From Mesorhizobium sp. 65-26 (GTDB lineage Bacteria; Pseudomonadota; Alphaproteobacteria; Rhizobiales; Rhizobiaceae), in assembly GCA_001899205.1 (NCBI GenBank), contig MKVL01000032.1:371269-435268 (forward strand): a stretch of 64,000 nt of DNA. Direction: 5' to 3'. Numbering within the stretch: position 1 is the stretch's first letter; every line of letters begins with the position of its first letter. Of this stretch, positions 38,532 to 46,969 are shown piece after piece. The notes beneath the pieces were generated by a model. That model had not been told where the DNA came from and ran no database searches. It saw nothing but the letters and a program-made list of their open reading frames with translations. The position numbers were made by a program, and so were the translations under genes.

Positions 38532-39413
38532 ATGAAAACCCCGGCCGACATCATCACGCGGCTGCAACTGATGGCGCAGGACGGCACCAAGTCGGATCGC
38601 CGGCTGGCCGGGCTCGTGCTTTCCGATCTCGATTTCGCCTCCAAGGCCGCCATCTCGGAGATCGCGGCGCGCGTCGGGGTCAGCGAGCCGACGGTCACCC
38701 GCTTCTGCCGCAACCTCGGCTGCGAAGGCCTGCGCGACTTCAAGTTCTACCTGGCGCAGGCGATCGCCATCGGCGGGCAATATCTGTCGCCAGAACCGCT
38801 CAGCCGCGACGCGCGCGAACAGCGCATCGCCTCCGCCATCACCGAGGCGGCGATTGCCGCCATCCAGCGCGCCAGCGAGAACCTCGACATGACAACGCTG
38901 GTCGCGGTGGCCAACCGCATCGCCAGCTCGGGCAATGTCCTGTGCGTCGGCTCGGGCGGCATATCCTCGATGATGGCGACGGAGATGCAGAACCGGCTCT
39001 TCCGGCTCGGCCTGTCGGCGCTTGCCCAGGTCGACGGTCAGTTGCAGCGCATGTACGCCGCCGTGGCGACGCCGGAGACGACGCTGGTCGCCTTCTCGGT
39101 TTCCGGCTACGCGCGCTCGGTCATCGAGGCGGTCGAGGTCGCCCAGCAATATGGCGCGGCCACCGTCGCCGTCACAGCACCGGATTCGGCCCTGGCCAAG
39201 GCCGCCGACACGGTCATCCTCCTGCAGCCTTTCGAGGACGGCAACATCTACAAGCCGACCTCGTCGCGCTACGCGCTGCTCGCCATCGTCGACATGATCG
39301 CCACCACGGTCGCCGAGACGCGCGGCCCCAAGGTGCTGGAGAACCTGCGCCGCATCAAGCAGAGCGTGAACACGCTGAAGGTCGACGACCCGCGCCTGCC
39401 GCTGGGCGACTGA
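38532..39413 (+). CDS. MurR/RpiR family transcriptional regulator
   Basis: A 293-residue regulator with an N-terminal HTH (about residues 1-80, SKAAISEIAARVGVSEPTVT) and a C-terminal SIS domain (about residues 130-260) that binds a phosphosugar. It begins 11 bp after the ATPase gene. It is the probable regulator of the importer/SDR/M81 cluster, responding to a phosphorylated sugar. Confidence 0.93.
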   Translation: MKTPADIITRLQLMAQDGTKSDRRLAGLVLSDLDFASKAAISEIAARVGVSEPTVTRFCRNLGCEGLRDFKFYLAQAIAIGGQYLSPEPLSRDAREQRIASAITEAAIAAIQRASENLDMTTLVAVANRIASSGNVLCVGSGGISSMMATEMQNRLFRLGLSALAQVDGQLQRMYAAVATPETTLVAFSVSGYARSVIEAVEVAQQYGAATVAVTAPDSALAKAADTVILLQPFEDGNIYKPTSSRYALLAIVDMIATTVAETRGPKVLENLRRIKQSVNTLKVDDPRLPLGD

Positions 39414-39488
39414 GGCATCTTTCCGCGCGAGAGGAATATTCGGCAGGACACGTGGCAGCATGGCGCGCCACGTATCTCGACTCGCGAT

Positions 39489-39806
39489 CTACCGGGAAAG
39501 TGCCGCCGCGCTTTCCAGCAGCGTCGCCGTATCGCCGAGCACGCGCAGTGTCTTCAGCCGCGCCGTGCCGCCTGCGACGACCGAGACTGAAGAAGCCGGC
39601 ACTCCGATGGCCTTGGCGACCAGGCGCTCCAGCGCCTTGTTGGCGGCGCCGTTTTCCGGCACGGCCCGCACCCGGGCCTTGAGATGGCTGCGCCCATCGG
39701 CCGTCGTCTCGGCGCCGTCGATCCGGTCGAAGGCCGCCTTGGGCGTCAGCCGCACGTAGAGGTCGATGCCGCCCGGCCCAGCCTTGAAATAACCGAGCGC
39801 GGCCAC
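39489..39806 (-). CDS. DUF167 (YggU) family protein
   Basis: A 105-residue protein of the DUF167/YggU family, recognised by [15 protein letters not shown] and the [18 protein letters not shown] segment. The function is unknown. It lies 4 bp after the YggT-family gene, an association common in alphaproteobacteria. Confidence 0.88.
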   Translation of the reverse strand: MAALGYFKAGPGGIDLYVRLTPKAAFDRIDGAETTADGRSHLKARVRAVPENGAANKALERLVAKAIGVPASSVSVVAGGTARLKTLRVLGDTATLLESAAALSR

Positions 39807-39810
39807 GGAA

Positions 39811-40101
39811 TCAGTAGAACAGGCTTCTGACGGTGCTGTTCAGGAACTGCTGCAGGAAGAAGATCACCAGCAGCACGATGATCGGGGAGATATCGACGCC
39901 GCCGAGGTCCGGCATGAAGCGCCGGATCGGCCGCAGCACCGGCTCGGTCAGCCGGTAAAGCATGTTGCCGATGGTGCCGACCACCTGGTTGCGCGGATTG
40001 ACGACGTTGAAGGCATAGAGCCAGGAGAAGATCGCCGAGGCGATGATGACCCACCAGTAAAGGCTGAGCGCGTAGATCAGCGTATTGATAAGCGCGTCCA
40101 T
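39811..40101 (-). CDS. YggT family membrane protein
   Basis: A 96-residue membrane protein with two hydrophobic segments (about residues 5-27 and 66-90). The middle [20 protein letters not shown], then [19 protein letters not shown], is the YggT signature. The family is linked to membrane integrity or cell-division-related processes, without a firm activity. It precedes the DUF167 gene in the same direction. Confidence 0.92.
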   Translation of the reverse strand: MDALINTLIYALSLYWWVIIASAIFSWLYAFNVVNPRNQVVGTIGNMLYRLTEPVLRPIRRFMPDLGGVDISPIIVLLVIFFLQQFLNSTVRSLFY

Positions 40102-40354
40102 TCAAGCTCCTAGGGCATTTTGCCACCAAGCGAAAACGCCTTGGCTTCGCACAAATGCGGCAAGTCACACGGATTGAGCGGCATGCCCGGTCCACCCTGG
40201 CGCATCCCGCTCGAGGATTTCGCGCAGATGTAGCCATTGCCCGGCGAACCGGCAAGGCCTGCGCTTGCGCAATGCCTCGCGGAGATCGCATCGGCCCAGC
40301 ACAGCCGCCTTGACAGGAAAGGGCCGCGCCCGATAAATGCGCCATCCGCTGGAC

Positions 40355-40430
40355 GGGGCTGTAGCTCAGCTGGGAGAGCGCATCGTTCGCAATGATGAGG
40401 TCAGGGGTTCGATCCCCCTCAGCTCCACCA
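40355..40430 (+). tRNA. tRNA-Ala(CGC)
   Basis: A complete 76-nt cloverleaf including the encoded CCA. The acceptor stem ggggctg pairs with cagctcc (one G-U); the D-arm is gctc...gagc, the anticodon stem catcg/tgatg with loop ttcgcaa gives anticodon CGC (Ala, codon GCG), and the T-arm is aggggttcgatccccct. Its 3' end is the insertion site of the island that follows. Confidence 0.97.
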
Positions 40431-40438
40431 ACGGATTT
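40415..40438 (+). repeat. attL-like repeat at tRNA-Ala 3' end
   Basis: The sequence cccctcagctccacca plus acggattt is the 3' end of tRNA-Ala and the following 8 bp. It matches 43206-43229 at 23 of 24 positions. Confidence 0.85.
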
Positions 40439-40495
40439 GAAACAAAGCGTTAGCAATGGGTACTCGTTGGTGGGACAACCAAGTGAGACATTGCT

Positions 40496-40605
40496 ATGCG
40501 CGTTCCAGCCTATTTGTCCGTCTCCCGTCACCGTCTTTCTACTTTCGATATCCGCTCCCGCGAAGGCTGCACCCGATTGGCAGGCGGATCGCTAGCACCG
40601 CTTGA
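40496..40605 (+). pseudogene. Truncated, frameshifted tyrosine-integrase N-terminus
   Basis: The first frame reads [12 protein letters not shown] and the sequence then continues, after a one-base frame change, as [18 protein letters not shown]. Joined together these match the N-terminal start of rhizobial tyrosine recombinases, as I recognise it (MRxPxYLxxSRHGxFYFRxP). The frame ends at a stop near 40605 and no catalytic domain follows before the ATPase gene at 40998. It is a remnant of the integrase that inserted the island, in the normal position next to the tRNA. Confidence 0.65.
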
Positions 40606-40997
40606 GGTGCATTGCCTCGAACGTGACGTGGCGGAGGCACGATTTCCCACCACAGACCCCATGCAGGCCCGTCTGAAGACCTATACAAAAGGGTACGGGC
40701 GCGCAGAGGACACGGCTCCGCTACCGAAGACCTACAGCCAAGCACCCTGACCGGGGCTCCCCCTAGACGGCGGGGGTAAGATACCCGAACAAAATTTTAC
40801 GGTTTTGAGGCAGAGGACCGCATGTGCCAACCATGCAATCTTGGAGGATACAGGTGGCGTTTGCGGAAACTGAACCGTAGCGACTTGCCCGATCACCGCA
40901 TGCCTCGCCACCCAGCGCAGATTCACACAACAGACGAATGCCAGACTATAACTTCCATGATACCAATCTAAGTCTCTTGTACTGCGGAGGGGCAAAA

Positions 40998-42308
40998 GTG
41001 GCCAAAGGTGGAACGATATTCAAGTCGCTCAAAATCAATGGATGGCGACAGTTTCAATCTATAGACATTGATTTTCATCCAAGATTGACCGTTATAACCG
41101 GGACAAATGGCGCAGGAAAAAGCACGATACTGAATATATTATCGATGCACGTTGGCATATCAAGGCAGTATTATGCACTACCTCATAGACGCGGAAACAT
41201 ATTGTCGTATCTACCTGGAATTTTCAATATTCCGAAGAAGCTTTTCAAATGGATAGTGCCAGACAGAACTCCATTTCAACAGTACCTAGGCGAAATTTCC
41301 TATAGCAATGATATTACTTCAAAAATCGTGATACCAACAAGTCCCGGCCTGGCCTATGATGTGACTCTCGAAAATCAGCAAAACATCGTCGGTTTTCATA
41401 TGCCATCTCATAGATTGCTACCCCATTATCAGCCGGTTGCTAATTTATCATTCTCCGGCATCGAACCAAACGTAAGTTTTCAAATGCTGATTGGAGAGAC
41501 TTATTCCGGATTCCGTGGTCAAAATACCGGAAACTCCCTTCTATACCAACTAAAGCAGATTCTAGCCTCATGGGCAGCAATTGGAGAAGGCAATTCATCC
41601 CTTAGGCCACGCTCCAATCAACTGGCAGCTTACAATGGCTTCATAGATGTCCTGAGGCGAGTCATTCCAAAAGAAATAGGCTTCCAAGGGATAGAAATCG
41701 AGCCTCCGGATATCCTTGTCAAAACCGATACAGGAACGTTCATTATAGACTCGTGCTCTGGCGGCTTACTTACGATGATCGAAATAGCCGCCCTGATATA
41801 TACCTGCTCACTTCGAGATGACGTGACTGGAAAGCGATTTGTGGTGACGTTCGATGAGCCGGAAAACCATTTACACCCGTCCTTGCAACGATCTCTACTT
41901 CCGACTCTCGTTAACACATTCCCCGACGTCCAGTTCATTGTCGCAACGCACAGTCCTTTCGTTGTTTCCTCACTCAAGGACTCCTCGGTTTATGTCTTGA
42001 GATACATGGATAGTGAAAAATCGTTGTCGGGCCAAGATTTGATACCGATCGCGAACCGCCGCATTGAGAGCCTTAAGCTTGAGAGTTTTGATCGATCAGG
42101 AAATGCCAGCGAGATCCTCCGCGAAGTACTCGGCGTAACTGTTACCTTCCCACAATGGGTCGAGGCAGACTTGGAAACGATCGTAAAGAAATACCAGAAT
42201 TCCGCTTTAACTGAAGAAGTCATCAAGGCTATCAAATCGGATATCGATAAGGCAGGCTTGGAGGAGATGTTCTCAGAGGCGCTCACGCTTATAGGCGAAC
42301 GTAAATGA
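40998..42308 (+). CDS. AAA family ATPase, Septu PtuA-like
   Basis: A 436-residue cytosolic ATPase of the AAA15/21 (OLD-like) type. Walker A GTNGAGKST is at residues 35-43; the Walker B region VVTFDEPENHLHP carries D286 and E287, followed by FIVATHSPFVVSS. No TOPRIM nuclease domain is visible. The GTG start is supported by ggagg seven bases upstream; a longer ATG reading at 40938 lacks a good site. It overlaps the HNH gene by 4 bp. An ATPase of this type directly followed by a small HNH nuclease is the Septu (PtuAB) anti-phage arrangement; assignment to Septu rather than a related pair is inference. Confidence 0.85.
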   Translation: MAKGGTIFKSLKINGWRQFQSIDIDFHPRLTVITGTNGAGKSTILNILSMHVGISRQYYALPHRRGNILSYLPGIFNIPKKLFKWIVPDRTPFQQYLGEISYSNDITSKIVIPTSPGLAYDVTLENQQNIVGFHMPSHRLLPHYQPVANLSFSGIEPNVSFQMLIGETYSGFRGQNTGNSLLYQLKQILASWAAIGEGNSSLRPRSNQLAAYNGFIDVLRRVIPKEIGFQGIEIEPPDILVKTDTGTFIIDSCSGGLLTMIEIAALIYTCSLRDDVTGKRFVVTFDEPENHLHPSLQRSLLPTLVNTFPDVQFIVATHSPFVVSSLKDSSVYVLRYMDSEKSLSGQDLIPIANRRIESLKLESFDRSGNASEILREVLGVTVTFPQWVEADLETIVKKYQNSALTEEVIKAIKSDIDKAGLEEMFSEALTLIGERK

Positions 42309-42949
42309 TCATGCTGACGAAGGGCGCGGAACCCGCCATCCTGGCGAAAAATTCGGAAAAATGGACAACTGAGTTGGAGGCCGAAATACTGAATGGCGGC
42401 GACAACGTCTCCTATAGAACATCTAAGTATAATACGAAAGAAATAAAATCGGCACTGCAAGAAGAGGTAAACGGTAAATGCGCTTACTGTGAATCTAAAT
42501 TACTACATGTCACCTACGGTGATATCGAGCACATAGTTCCAAAGAGCACCGACATAAAGCTGACATTCGCCTGGCCGAATCTAACACTCGCGTGTGACAA
42601 ATGTAATACGTATAAGGCCGCAAAGATCGGAATCTATGATCCGTACGGCAGCAATCCTGAGCTAGACTTTCGATTCTACGGTCCGATGATTTCACATAGC
42701 CCTGGAAGTGACGTTGCTGAGATAACTCACATAGAGCTTGAACTGAATAGAGCGCAACTTCTGGAGCGTCGTCATGAGAAAATCAAAAGCCTGTTGACGA
42801 GTTTGGATAGGCTCGCGAATATTGCTGACAATCAGATGAGAGAATTGTTGAAGAACTCCATAATATCTCACGAAAGCTCTCCAGAGAGGGAGTTCTCAGC
42901 ATGTTTGAAATCTCTCATTGAGACAAAGAGGCAGCGAGGTGAGATTTAG
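42305..42949 (+). CDS. HNH endonuclease, Septu PtuB-like
   Basis: A 214-residue nuclease with a zinc-bound HNH fold. The zinc cysteines are C59 and C62 (CAYC) and C97 and C100 (CDKC), and the catalytic region is DIEHIVPKS (E75-H76), followed by WPNLTLACDKCN. The 5' end overlaps the ATPase gene (ATGA), so the two are coupled. The C-terminal part is helical without a recognised domain. In Septu-like systems the HNH protein is the effector that cuts nucleic acid when the ATPase senses infection. Confidence 0.88.
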   Translation: MIMLTKGAEPAILAKNSEKWTTELEAEILNGGDNVSYRTSKYNTKEIKSALQEEVNGKCAYCESKLLHVTYGDIEHIVPKSTDIKLTFAWPNLTLACDKCNTYKAAKIGIYDPYGSNPELDFRFYGPMISHSPGSDVAEITHIELELNRAQLLERRHEKIKSLLTSLDRLANIADNQMRELLKNSIISHESSPEREFSACLKSLIETKRQRGEI

Positions 42950-43205
42950 CGCCGGTGAAATTCTTCATCGCGACAGACGGGCAAAGCCAATCGCAGGTGA
43001 CGTCAAAGGGGAGGCATTTCGTCTCTCGTCCTTGCCAACGTGCTCAGCAGCACGGGGCGTCAAGGCGATGGTGGATAGCCCTTTCCTGTCCATCGCTTGC
43101 AAATTATCGTGTTGCTGTCAGGTGAGACACTAAGGTGGGACATCCCGTCCCACTTCCCGCTACAGACCTATAGCACCTAAGGCTTTGCGAACCTTGGTGG
43201 ACGCT

Positions 43206-43229
43206 CCCCTCAGCTCCACCAGCGGATTT
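43206..43229 (+). repeat. attR-like repeat
   Basis: The sequence cccctcagctccacca plus gcggattt duplicates the tRNA-Ala 3' end and its flank. No other tRNA parts are present here. It marks the right end of the island. Confidence 0.85.
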
Positions 43230-43630
43230 TCCCGCAATCGTCATGAACGCTTCGGTCCGTGAGGGCGATTGGGGAACCACGCCGGGACAATGACGTTCCT
43301 GCCCGGCGGGTGCGTTTGAGTGGTCTTGCCGAAGCCAGCGGAGGCTCGGCGCGGTTCGCCAGCACAGCCGGCGCGAGCAATGTCGCAGCCACATATATTA
43401 GCGCGTGTCGTCGATAGGCGGCGGCTTGGCATTTGGCGCCTGTCAATTGAACTTATAGGCAAGGTTGCGACGGGGATCGTGCTGTTTTTTTCGGCGACGA
43501 GCCCTTTAGACTGACACATCTGAAAGTCGGTTTTATTCTGTGGGTTGCGCCAAAACGTTCCCTTTGGGGCGACTGAAAGCATTAAACAAAATTCGAACAA
43601 AAACTTGAATGCGCCCGCGGAAGTGATGAC
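43230..43630. other. Gene-free stretch between island and HTH gene
   Basis: About 400 bp with no convincing gene on either strand. The last 90 bp before the HTH gene are AT-rich (gcattaaacaaaattcgaac) and probably contain its promoter. The region 42950-43205 inside the island also shows no gene; near 43130 it has a short inverted repeat (gtgggacatcccgtcccac). Confidence 0.5.
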
Positions 43631-44380
43631 GTGTCCATTCGCGAGAATCTCGCAGCCAATCTCAGGCGACTTTGCAAGGACCATGCTTCGGTAAGCGCGG
43701 TCTGCCGCGAGCTCCATATCAACCGCACCCAGTTCGAGCGTTACCTCCAGGGGCGCACCGTGCCCAACAAGGCCACGGCCAAGCTGATATGCGACTATTT
43801 CAAGATCGACGAGGCCGAGCTCTACCAGGATCACGACGCCGCCGAATCGATGACGCCGGGCCTGCCGCCGGTTTCCGAGATCCTGTTCGGCCAGATGATT
43901 CGTCCGCCGAGCCCTTCGATCGCCGGCGGCACATATTTCACCTACTTCTCGATCCCGAACCGGAACGACCTCCTGATGCGGTCGGTGACGTTCGTGCGCC
44001 GGGAGACCGACCTTGTCACCTTCAGGCGCGTGACCGGATGGTCCGAGCGCCGCGGATCGACATGGGCCCGCGCGCGCGGCAACCATTATGGCGTTGCCAT
44101 CTCGCGCCTCAATTGGATCTATTTCAGCGGCATCAACCGACGGCAGACGGGAGAGCCGTCATTGATCTCGGTGCAATGGGCGCCGATCTCCGATCCGATA
44201 CTCACCGGCAAGGCCATGCTTCTCACGGAGACCGGGCCGGCCTTCGTTTCAGTGATCATGCGGCAGGATGTTTCCAACATCAGCGCGAGAAAGGCGATCC
44301 GCATGGCGCATGTCATCAGCCTCGATGACCCGAGCGTGGACCAACTGGTGGTCAGCGTGACCCGCGACGGCATCGCCTGA
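43631..44380 (+). CDS. XRE-type HTH transcriptional regulator
   Basis: A 249-residue regulator. The N-terminal HTH (about residues 5-65, ENLAANLRRLCKDHASVSAV, then LHINRTQFERYLQGRTVPNK) resembles XRE/Cro-type domains. The remaining 180 residues form an unassigned domain, possibly a sensor. The start is GTG. It lies 390 bp upstream of the small peptide gene in the same direction and could control that cluster, which is inference from position only. Confidence 0.8.
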   Translation: MSIRENLAANLRRLCKDHASVSAVCRELHINRTQFERYLQGRTVPNKATAKLICDYFKIDEAELYQDHDAAESMTPGLPPVSEILFGQMIRPPSPSIAGGTYFTYFSIPNRNDLLMRSVTFVRRETDLVTFRRVTGWSERRGSTWARARGNHYGVAISRLNWIYFSGINRRQTGEPSLISVQWAPISDPILTGKAMLLTETGPAFVSVIMRQDVSNISARKAIRMAHVISLDDPSVDQLVVSVTRDGIA

Positions 44381-44772
44381 TGCGCACTGCCTGAGGCATC
44401 TCAAAGCATCGCGGAGAGAGGCTCGAAGAAACTTCGGGAGCCGTGCCAGGAACCGGCATGCCGGCGGAAGCCGGGGAACACATTTGTGCTCGGGTAAACA
44501 GGTCCGGTAACGCTCTCTGGATTCTCGCACCTAGCGTATCCAGCGCAATCTGACGCTAAAATAGAACAAACATACTCTAAAAAAGCATAATACAGACGAC
44601 GCTGTCTCTCTATTTGAGCATCCTTATGTTGTTGTCGATAAACATCAACAACAACTCGTGATTGCCATCGTGATTAGTTGAAAATTTACTACAATTTTAA
44701 CAGGCTGTTAGCATCTCAGCTTCTACCTTTCTTGGGCAGATCCCACTGGGGGGTCGGAGAAAGGGACTACAG
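44381..44772 (+). promoter_or_regulatory. AT-rich control region before the peptide gene
   Basis: The 390-bp gap has no gene. From about 44555 to 44710 it is strikingly AT-rich for this genome. It contains an inverted repeat tgttgttg (44627-44634) and caacaaca (44646-44653) with 11 nt between, a possible operator. A ggagaaagg stretch precedes the peptide ATG by about 10 bases. No firm -35/-10 boxes were assigned. Confidence 0.5.
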
Positions 44773-44868
44773 ATGGCCAAGAAAGTGACCACCGCTCCGA
44801 AGCTGACGATCGCCGCCGGCACGCAGACCGCGTTCTTCACGCAGGGCATGCACTACAACAAGCGCTGA
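44773..44868 (+). CDS. 31-residue peptide, candidate precursor
   Basis: The frame starts MAKKVTTAPKLTIAAG and ends AFFTQGMHYNKR before a TGA. It is rich in threonine, has no cysteine or serine, and carries an aromatic patch (AFF, HY) near its basic C-terminus. It is preceded by a purine-rich site and a long AT-rich region and lies 51 bp before a SagB/McbC-type dehydrogenase gene. This makes it a candidate precursor or substrate peptide for that enzyme. No known family is recognised, and expression is not proven. Confidence 0.6.
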   Translation: MAKKVTTAPKLTIAAGTQTAFFTQGMHYNKR

Positions 44869-44919
44869 TTTACGCGAGGCGCCGTCGCGATCCCGTGTCG
44901 GCGCCTCCCGTTAGCTAAG

Positions 44920-45990
44920 ATGTCCGCTCCCATGAAGATGCGCTCCTCGAAAACGTTGGTTTTCTACCCCGGGCCGGACAAGGTCACGGCCTGCAATTTC
45001 CTGACCAGGAACGTGTTCGAATGCAGCCCCGAAGTGGTCGGCCTGCTGGCCTCCTGGGACGACTGGGCTTCGCCCGCCGATATTTCCCGCGCACGCGGCT
45101 GGCCGCGCTCCGAGCTGAAAGCCATCGTCCCGCAACTGCTGGATTTTTCCGCCCTGGTGACGGCCGGTTCGTCGCTGGCCGAGGAAGAAGCGCGGTTTTC
45201 GGGACAATGGAGCTGGGGCATTCCAACCGCCCTGATGCACTTCTGCGTCTAGGACAGCGCCTACATCAGCATCGAGCAGTCCGAGGAGAAGCAGAAGCAG
45301 CGCGCGGGCCACGCCCCGCAGCCGGAGCTGATGCTGAGGAACCCGCCCGGCGCCATCCGCCTGCCCGATCCGCTGGCAGGCAACGAGCTTCTCTCCCTCA
45401 TGGCAAGGCGACGCACCAACCGCCAGGCCGGCGCCCCCACGATCACGGTGCGCCAACTGGCGGACTGCCTGTTTGCGGGACTTGGCCTCACGGGCGAAAC
45501 CCGCAACTGCGTCGGGTCGCTGCCGCTCGGCATGACGCCTTCCGGCGGCGCGCGGAACCCCTACGAAGCCTATGTGGTCGCACGCGCGGTCGAAGGTCTC
45601 GACCCCGGGGTCTACCATTATTCCGCCCTGGATCATGATCTCGGCCGCGTCGCGGCCAACCACCTGCCCAACCTCTCGGAACTGGTCGGCGGACAGGAAT
45701 GGGCCGATGACATGCCGTGCCTGATCCTGTTGTGCGCCAGGCTCGAGCGCACGATGTGGAAATACGATGACGCCAACGCCTATCGCGTGGTGCTCATCGA
45801 GGCCGGCCATATCGGCCAGAACATCATGCTGGCGGCCACAAGCCATGGCCTTTCGGCATGCCCGACGGCTGCACTGTGCCATTCACCGATCAAACGCCTG
45901 CTCGGCCTCGACCGCGTGACCGATGCCCCCGTCTACGCCTTGACCCTTTCAGTACCGGAAATGGACGGCGCCAGCCGGACCATCAACTAG
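44920..45990 (+). pseudogene. SagB/McbC-type dehydrogenase with an in-frame amber codon
   Basis: One continuous frame of 357 codons interrupted only by TAG at 45250-45252 (codon 111). The part before it (residues 1-110, e.g. FLTRNVFECSPEVVGLLASW) is the variable N-terminal region; the part after it is a full nitroreductase-like SagB domain with RRRTNRQ, TPSGGARNPYEAYVVAR, PGVYHYSALDHDL and VVLIEAGHIGQNIML. FMN-dependent SagB enzymes oxidise azolines in peptide natural products. A CAG to TAG change would explain the stop. Either the gene is inactivated, it is read through by suppression, or the second part restarts at 45331. No YcaO cyclase gene is nearby. Confidence 0.75.
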
Positions 45991-46062
45991 AAATAATTAG
46001 TCGACTTAGTTTTGTCAGTAAGCGTTCCACGAGTACAGAAATCAAATGACAGGATCAGCCCA

Positions 46063-46311
46063 ATGGCAAACCAATCCCTACGCCAGTCAGAAATCGAGAG
46101 TTTGCAGTACATCTCGTCGATGACCAACGAACTCGTGCAGATGGCCGAGGCCAGCCGCTTTCCGATGATCTCCTATCTGCTCGGCATGGCCTACGCGGAA
46201 GCCTTCGACATCCTTCGCGGCGCCCGCCCGTCGAGGCAGGGGCAGGCGGCGCCGGGCGCCCGGCGCAAGGCATCGTCCGGGGATAGCCGCCCGCAGCCCA
46301 GAAGGGCTTGA
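46063..46311 (+). CDS. Small helical hypothetical protein A
   Basis: An 82-residue protein, helical in its first 50 residues (SLRQSEIESLQYISSMTNEL, then FPMISYLLGMAYAEAFDILR), with a basic and proline-rich tail (SRQGQAAPGARRKASSGD). No family is recognised. It is preceded by a weak aggat site and followed 4 bp later by the next small gene. The position after the dehydrogenase and before two other small genes suggests one transcriptional unit. Confidence 0.65.
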   Translation: MANQSLRQSEIESLQYISSMTNELVQMAEASRFPMISYLLGMAYAEAFDILRGARPSRQGQAAPGARRKASSGDSRPQPRRA

Positions 46312-46315
46312 GGCG

Positions 46316-46594
46316 ATGCACATGCTGGCGTTGAACTGCAGGATCGACGCCCTGCCCCGCCCGAACCGGTGGGAAACACTTTGCGCCTTGCAGGGTATGT
46401 TGCCCCAGTTGCGCAAGAACGCCGCTCGCCTCGGCCACGCCGAACTCGCCTATTGGCTGGAACGGGCCGAAATCGAGGCGAGGAACATCGTCAAGGGCCG
46501 GCAGGGCGACGTCGGCGCCTTGCCAGGCCTGATCGCGGCCAGCCCGCGCAAGCTTACGGCCGCCGCGCCGCTCAAGGGGGAGACCACGCCATGA
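46316..46594 (+). CDS. Small helical hypothetical protein B
   Basis: A 92-residue protein (NRWETLCALQGMLPQLRKNA, then HAELAYWLERAEIEARNIVK) predicted mostly helical. It lacks a membrane segment. It begins 4 bp after protein A with gagg upstream and overlaps the next gene by 4 bp (ATGA). No family is recognised. It may be a binding or adaptor protein for the cluster, which is inference only. Confidence 0.65.
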   Translation: MHMLALNCRIDALPRPNRWETLCALQGMLPQLRKNAARLGHAELAYWLERAEIEARNIVKGRQGDVGALPGLIAASPRKLTAAAPLKGETTP

Positions 46595-46896
46595 ACATGA
46601 TTACGCCCATCGCCGGGCTCGAGATCCGGGACAGCCTGTACGGCCAGCTCGACTGGCTGATAGCCGGACGGCCGCAATCGCCGCGCGAGGCCTGCGCCGA
46701 GGCGCGACGGCTCGTCGACCTGGCGATCGCCGATACCTGCCAGGCGGACAATCTGTGGGGCGCGGTGGACGCGTTTCACGACCATTTCGACCTGCTGATG
46801 CGGACCATCGACCTCAAGGGCGCCGACGATGCCGGCGTCGGAGATCTGCGCGCGCGCTGCCGCTTCTACCTGGAGCAGGTCGAAGCCCTCGCCTGA
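46591..46896 (+). CDS. Small helical hypothetical protein C
   Basis: A 101-residue soluble protein (LYGQLDWLIAGRPQSPREAC and AVDAFHDHFDLLMRTIDLKG), predicted helical. The start overlaps the preceding stop codon, so it is translationally coupled. It ends 74 bp from the convergent rtcR gene. No family is recognised. A 'caaggggga' stretch upstream supports the start. Confidence 0.65.
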   Translation: MNMITPIAGLEIRDSLYGQLDWLIAGRPQSPREACAEARRLVDLAIADTCQADNLWGAVDAFHDHFDLLMRTIDLKGADDAGVGDLRARCRFYLEQVEALA

Positions 46897-46969
46897 GGTT
46901 CCGCCGTCGGCACGCAAAATCGCCGCGCCGCGCCGCGTGGGCGTGCCCAGGTAAGCGCGAGCGGTTCAA

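Larger units (their letters stand above)
40415..43229. mobile_element. 2.8-kb genomic island at tRNA-Ala
   Basis: The last 16 bases of tRNA-Ala plus 8 downstream bases are repeated at 43206-43229, giving a 24-bp direct repeat with one mismatch. The DNA between is visibly AT-richer than the surroundings, especially from about 40930 to 42950. It contains a broken integrase start and an ATPase/HNH gene pair. This is the standard structure of an element integrated by tyrosine recombinase at a tRNA gene, now apparently immobile. Confidence 0.85.

Noticed and set aside
43206-43229. A second tRNA-Ala gene
   Set aside because: Only the last 16 bases are present; it is the attachment-site copy.
43241-44086. 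A 281-codon minus-strand gene
   Set aside because: It lies opposite the HTH gene and runs into gene-free DNA; no domain or start site supports it.
44773-44868. PqqA-like precursor
   Set aside because: The size and basic aromatic end look similar, but the Glu-x3-Tyr pair needed for PQQ is absent and no pqq genes are near.
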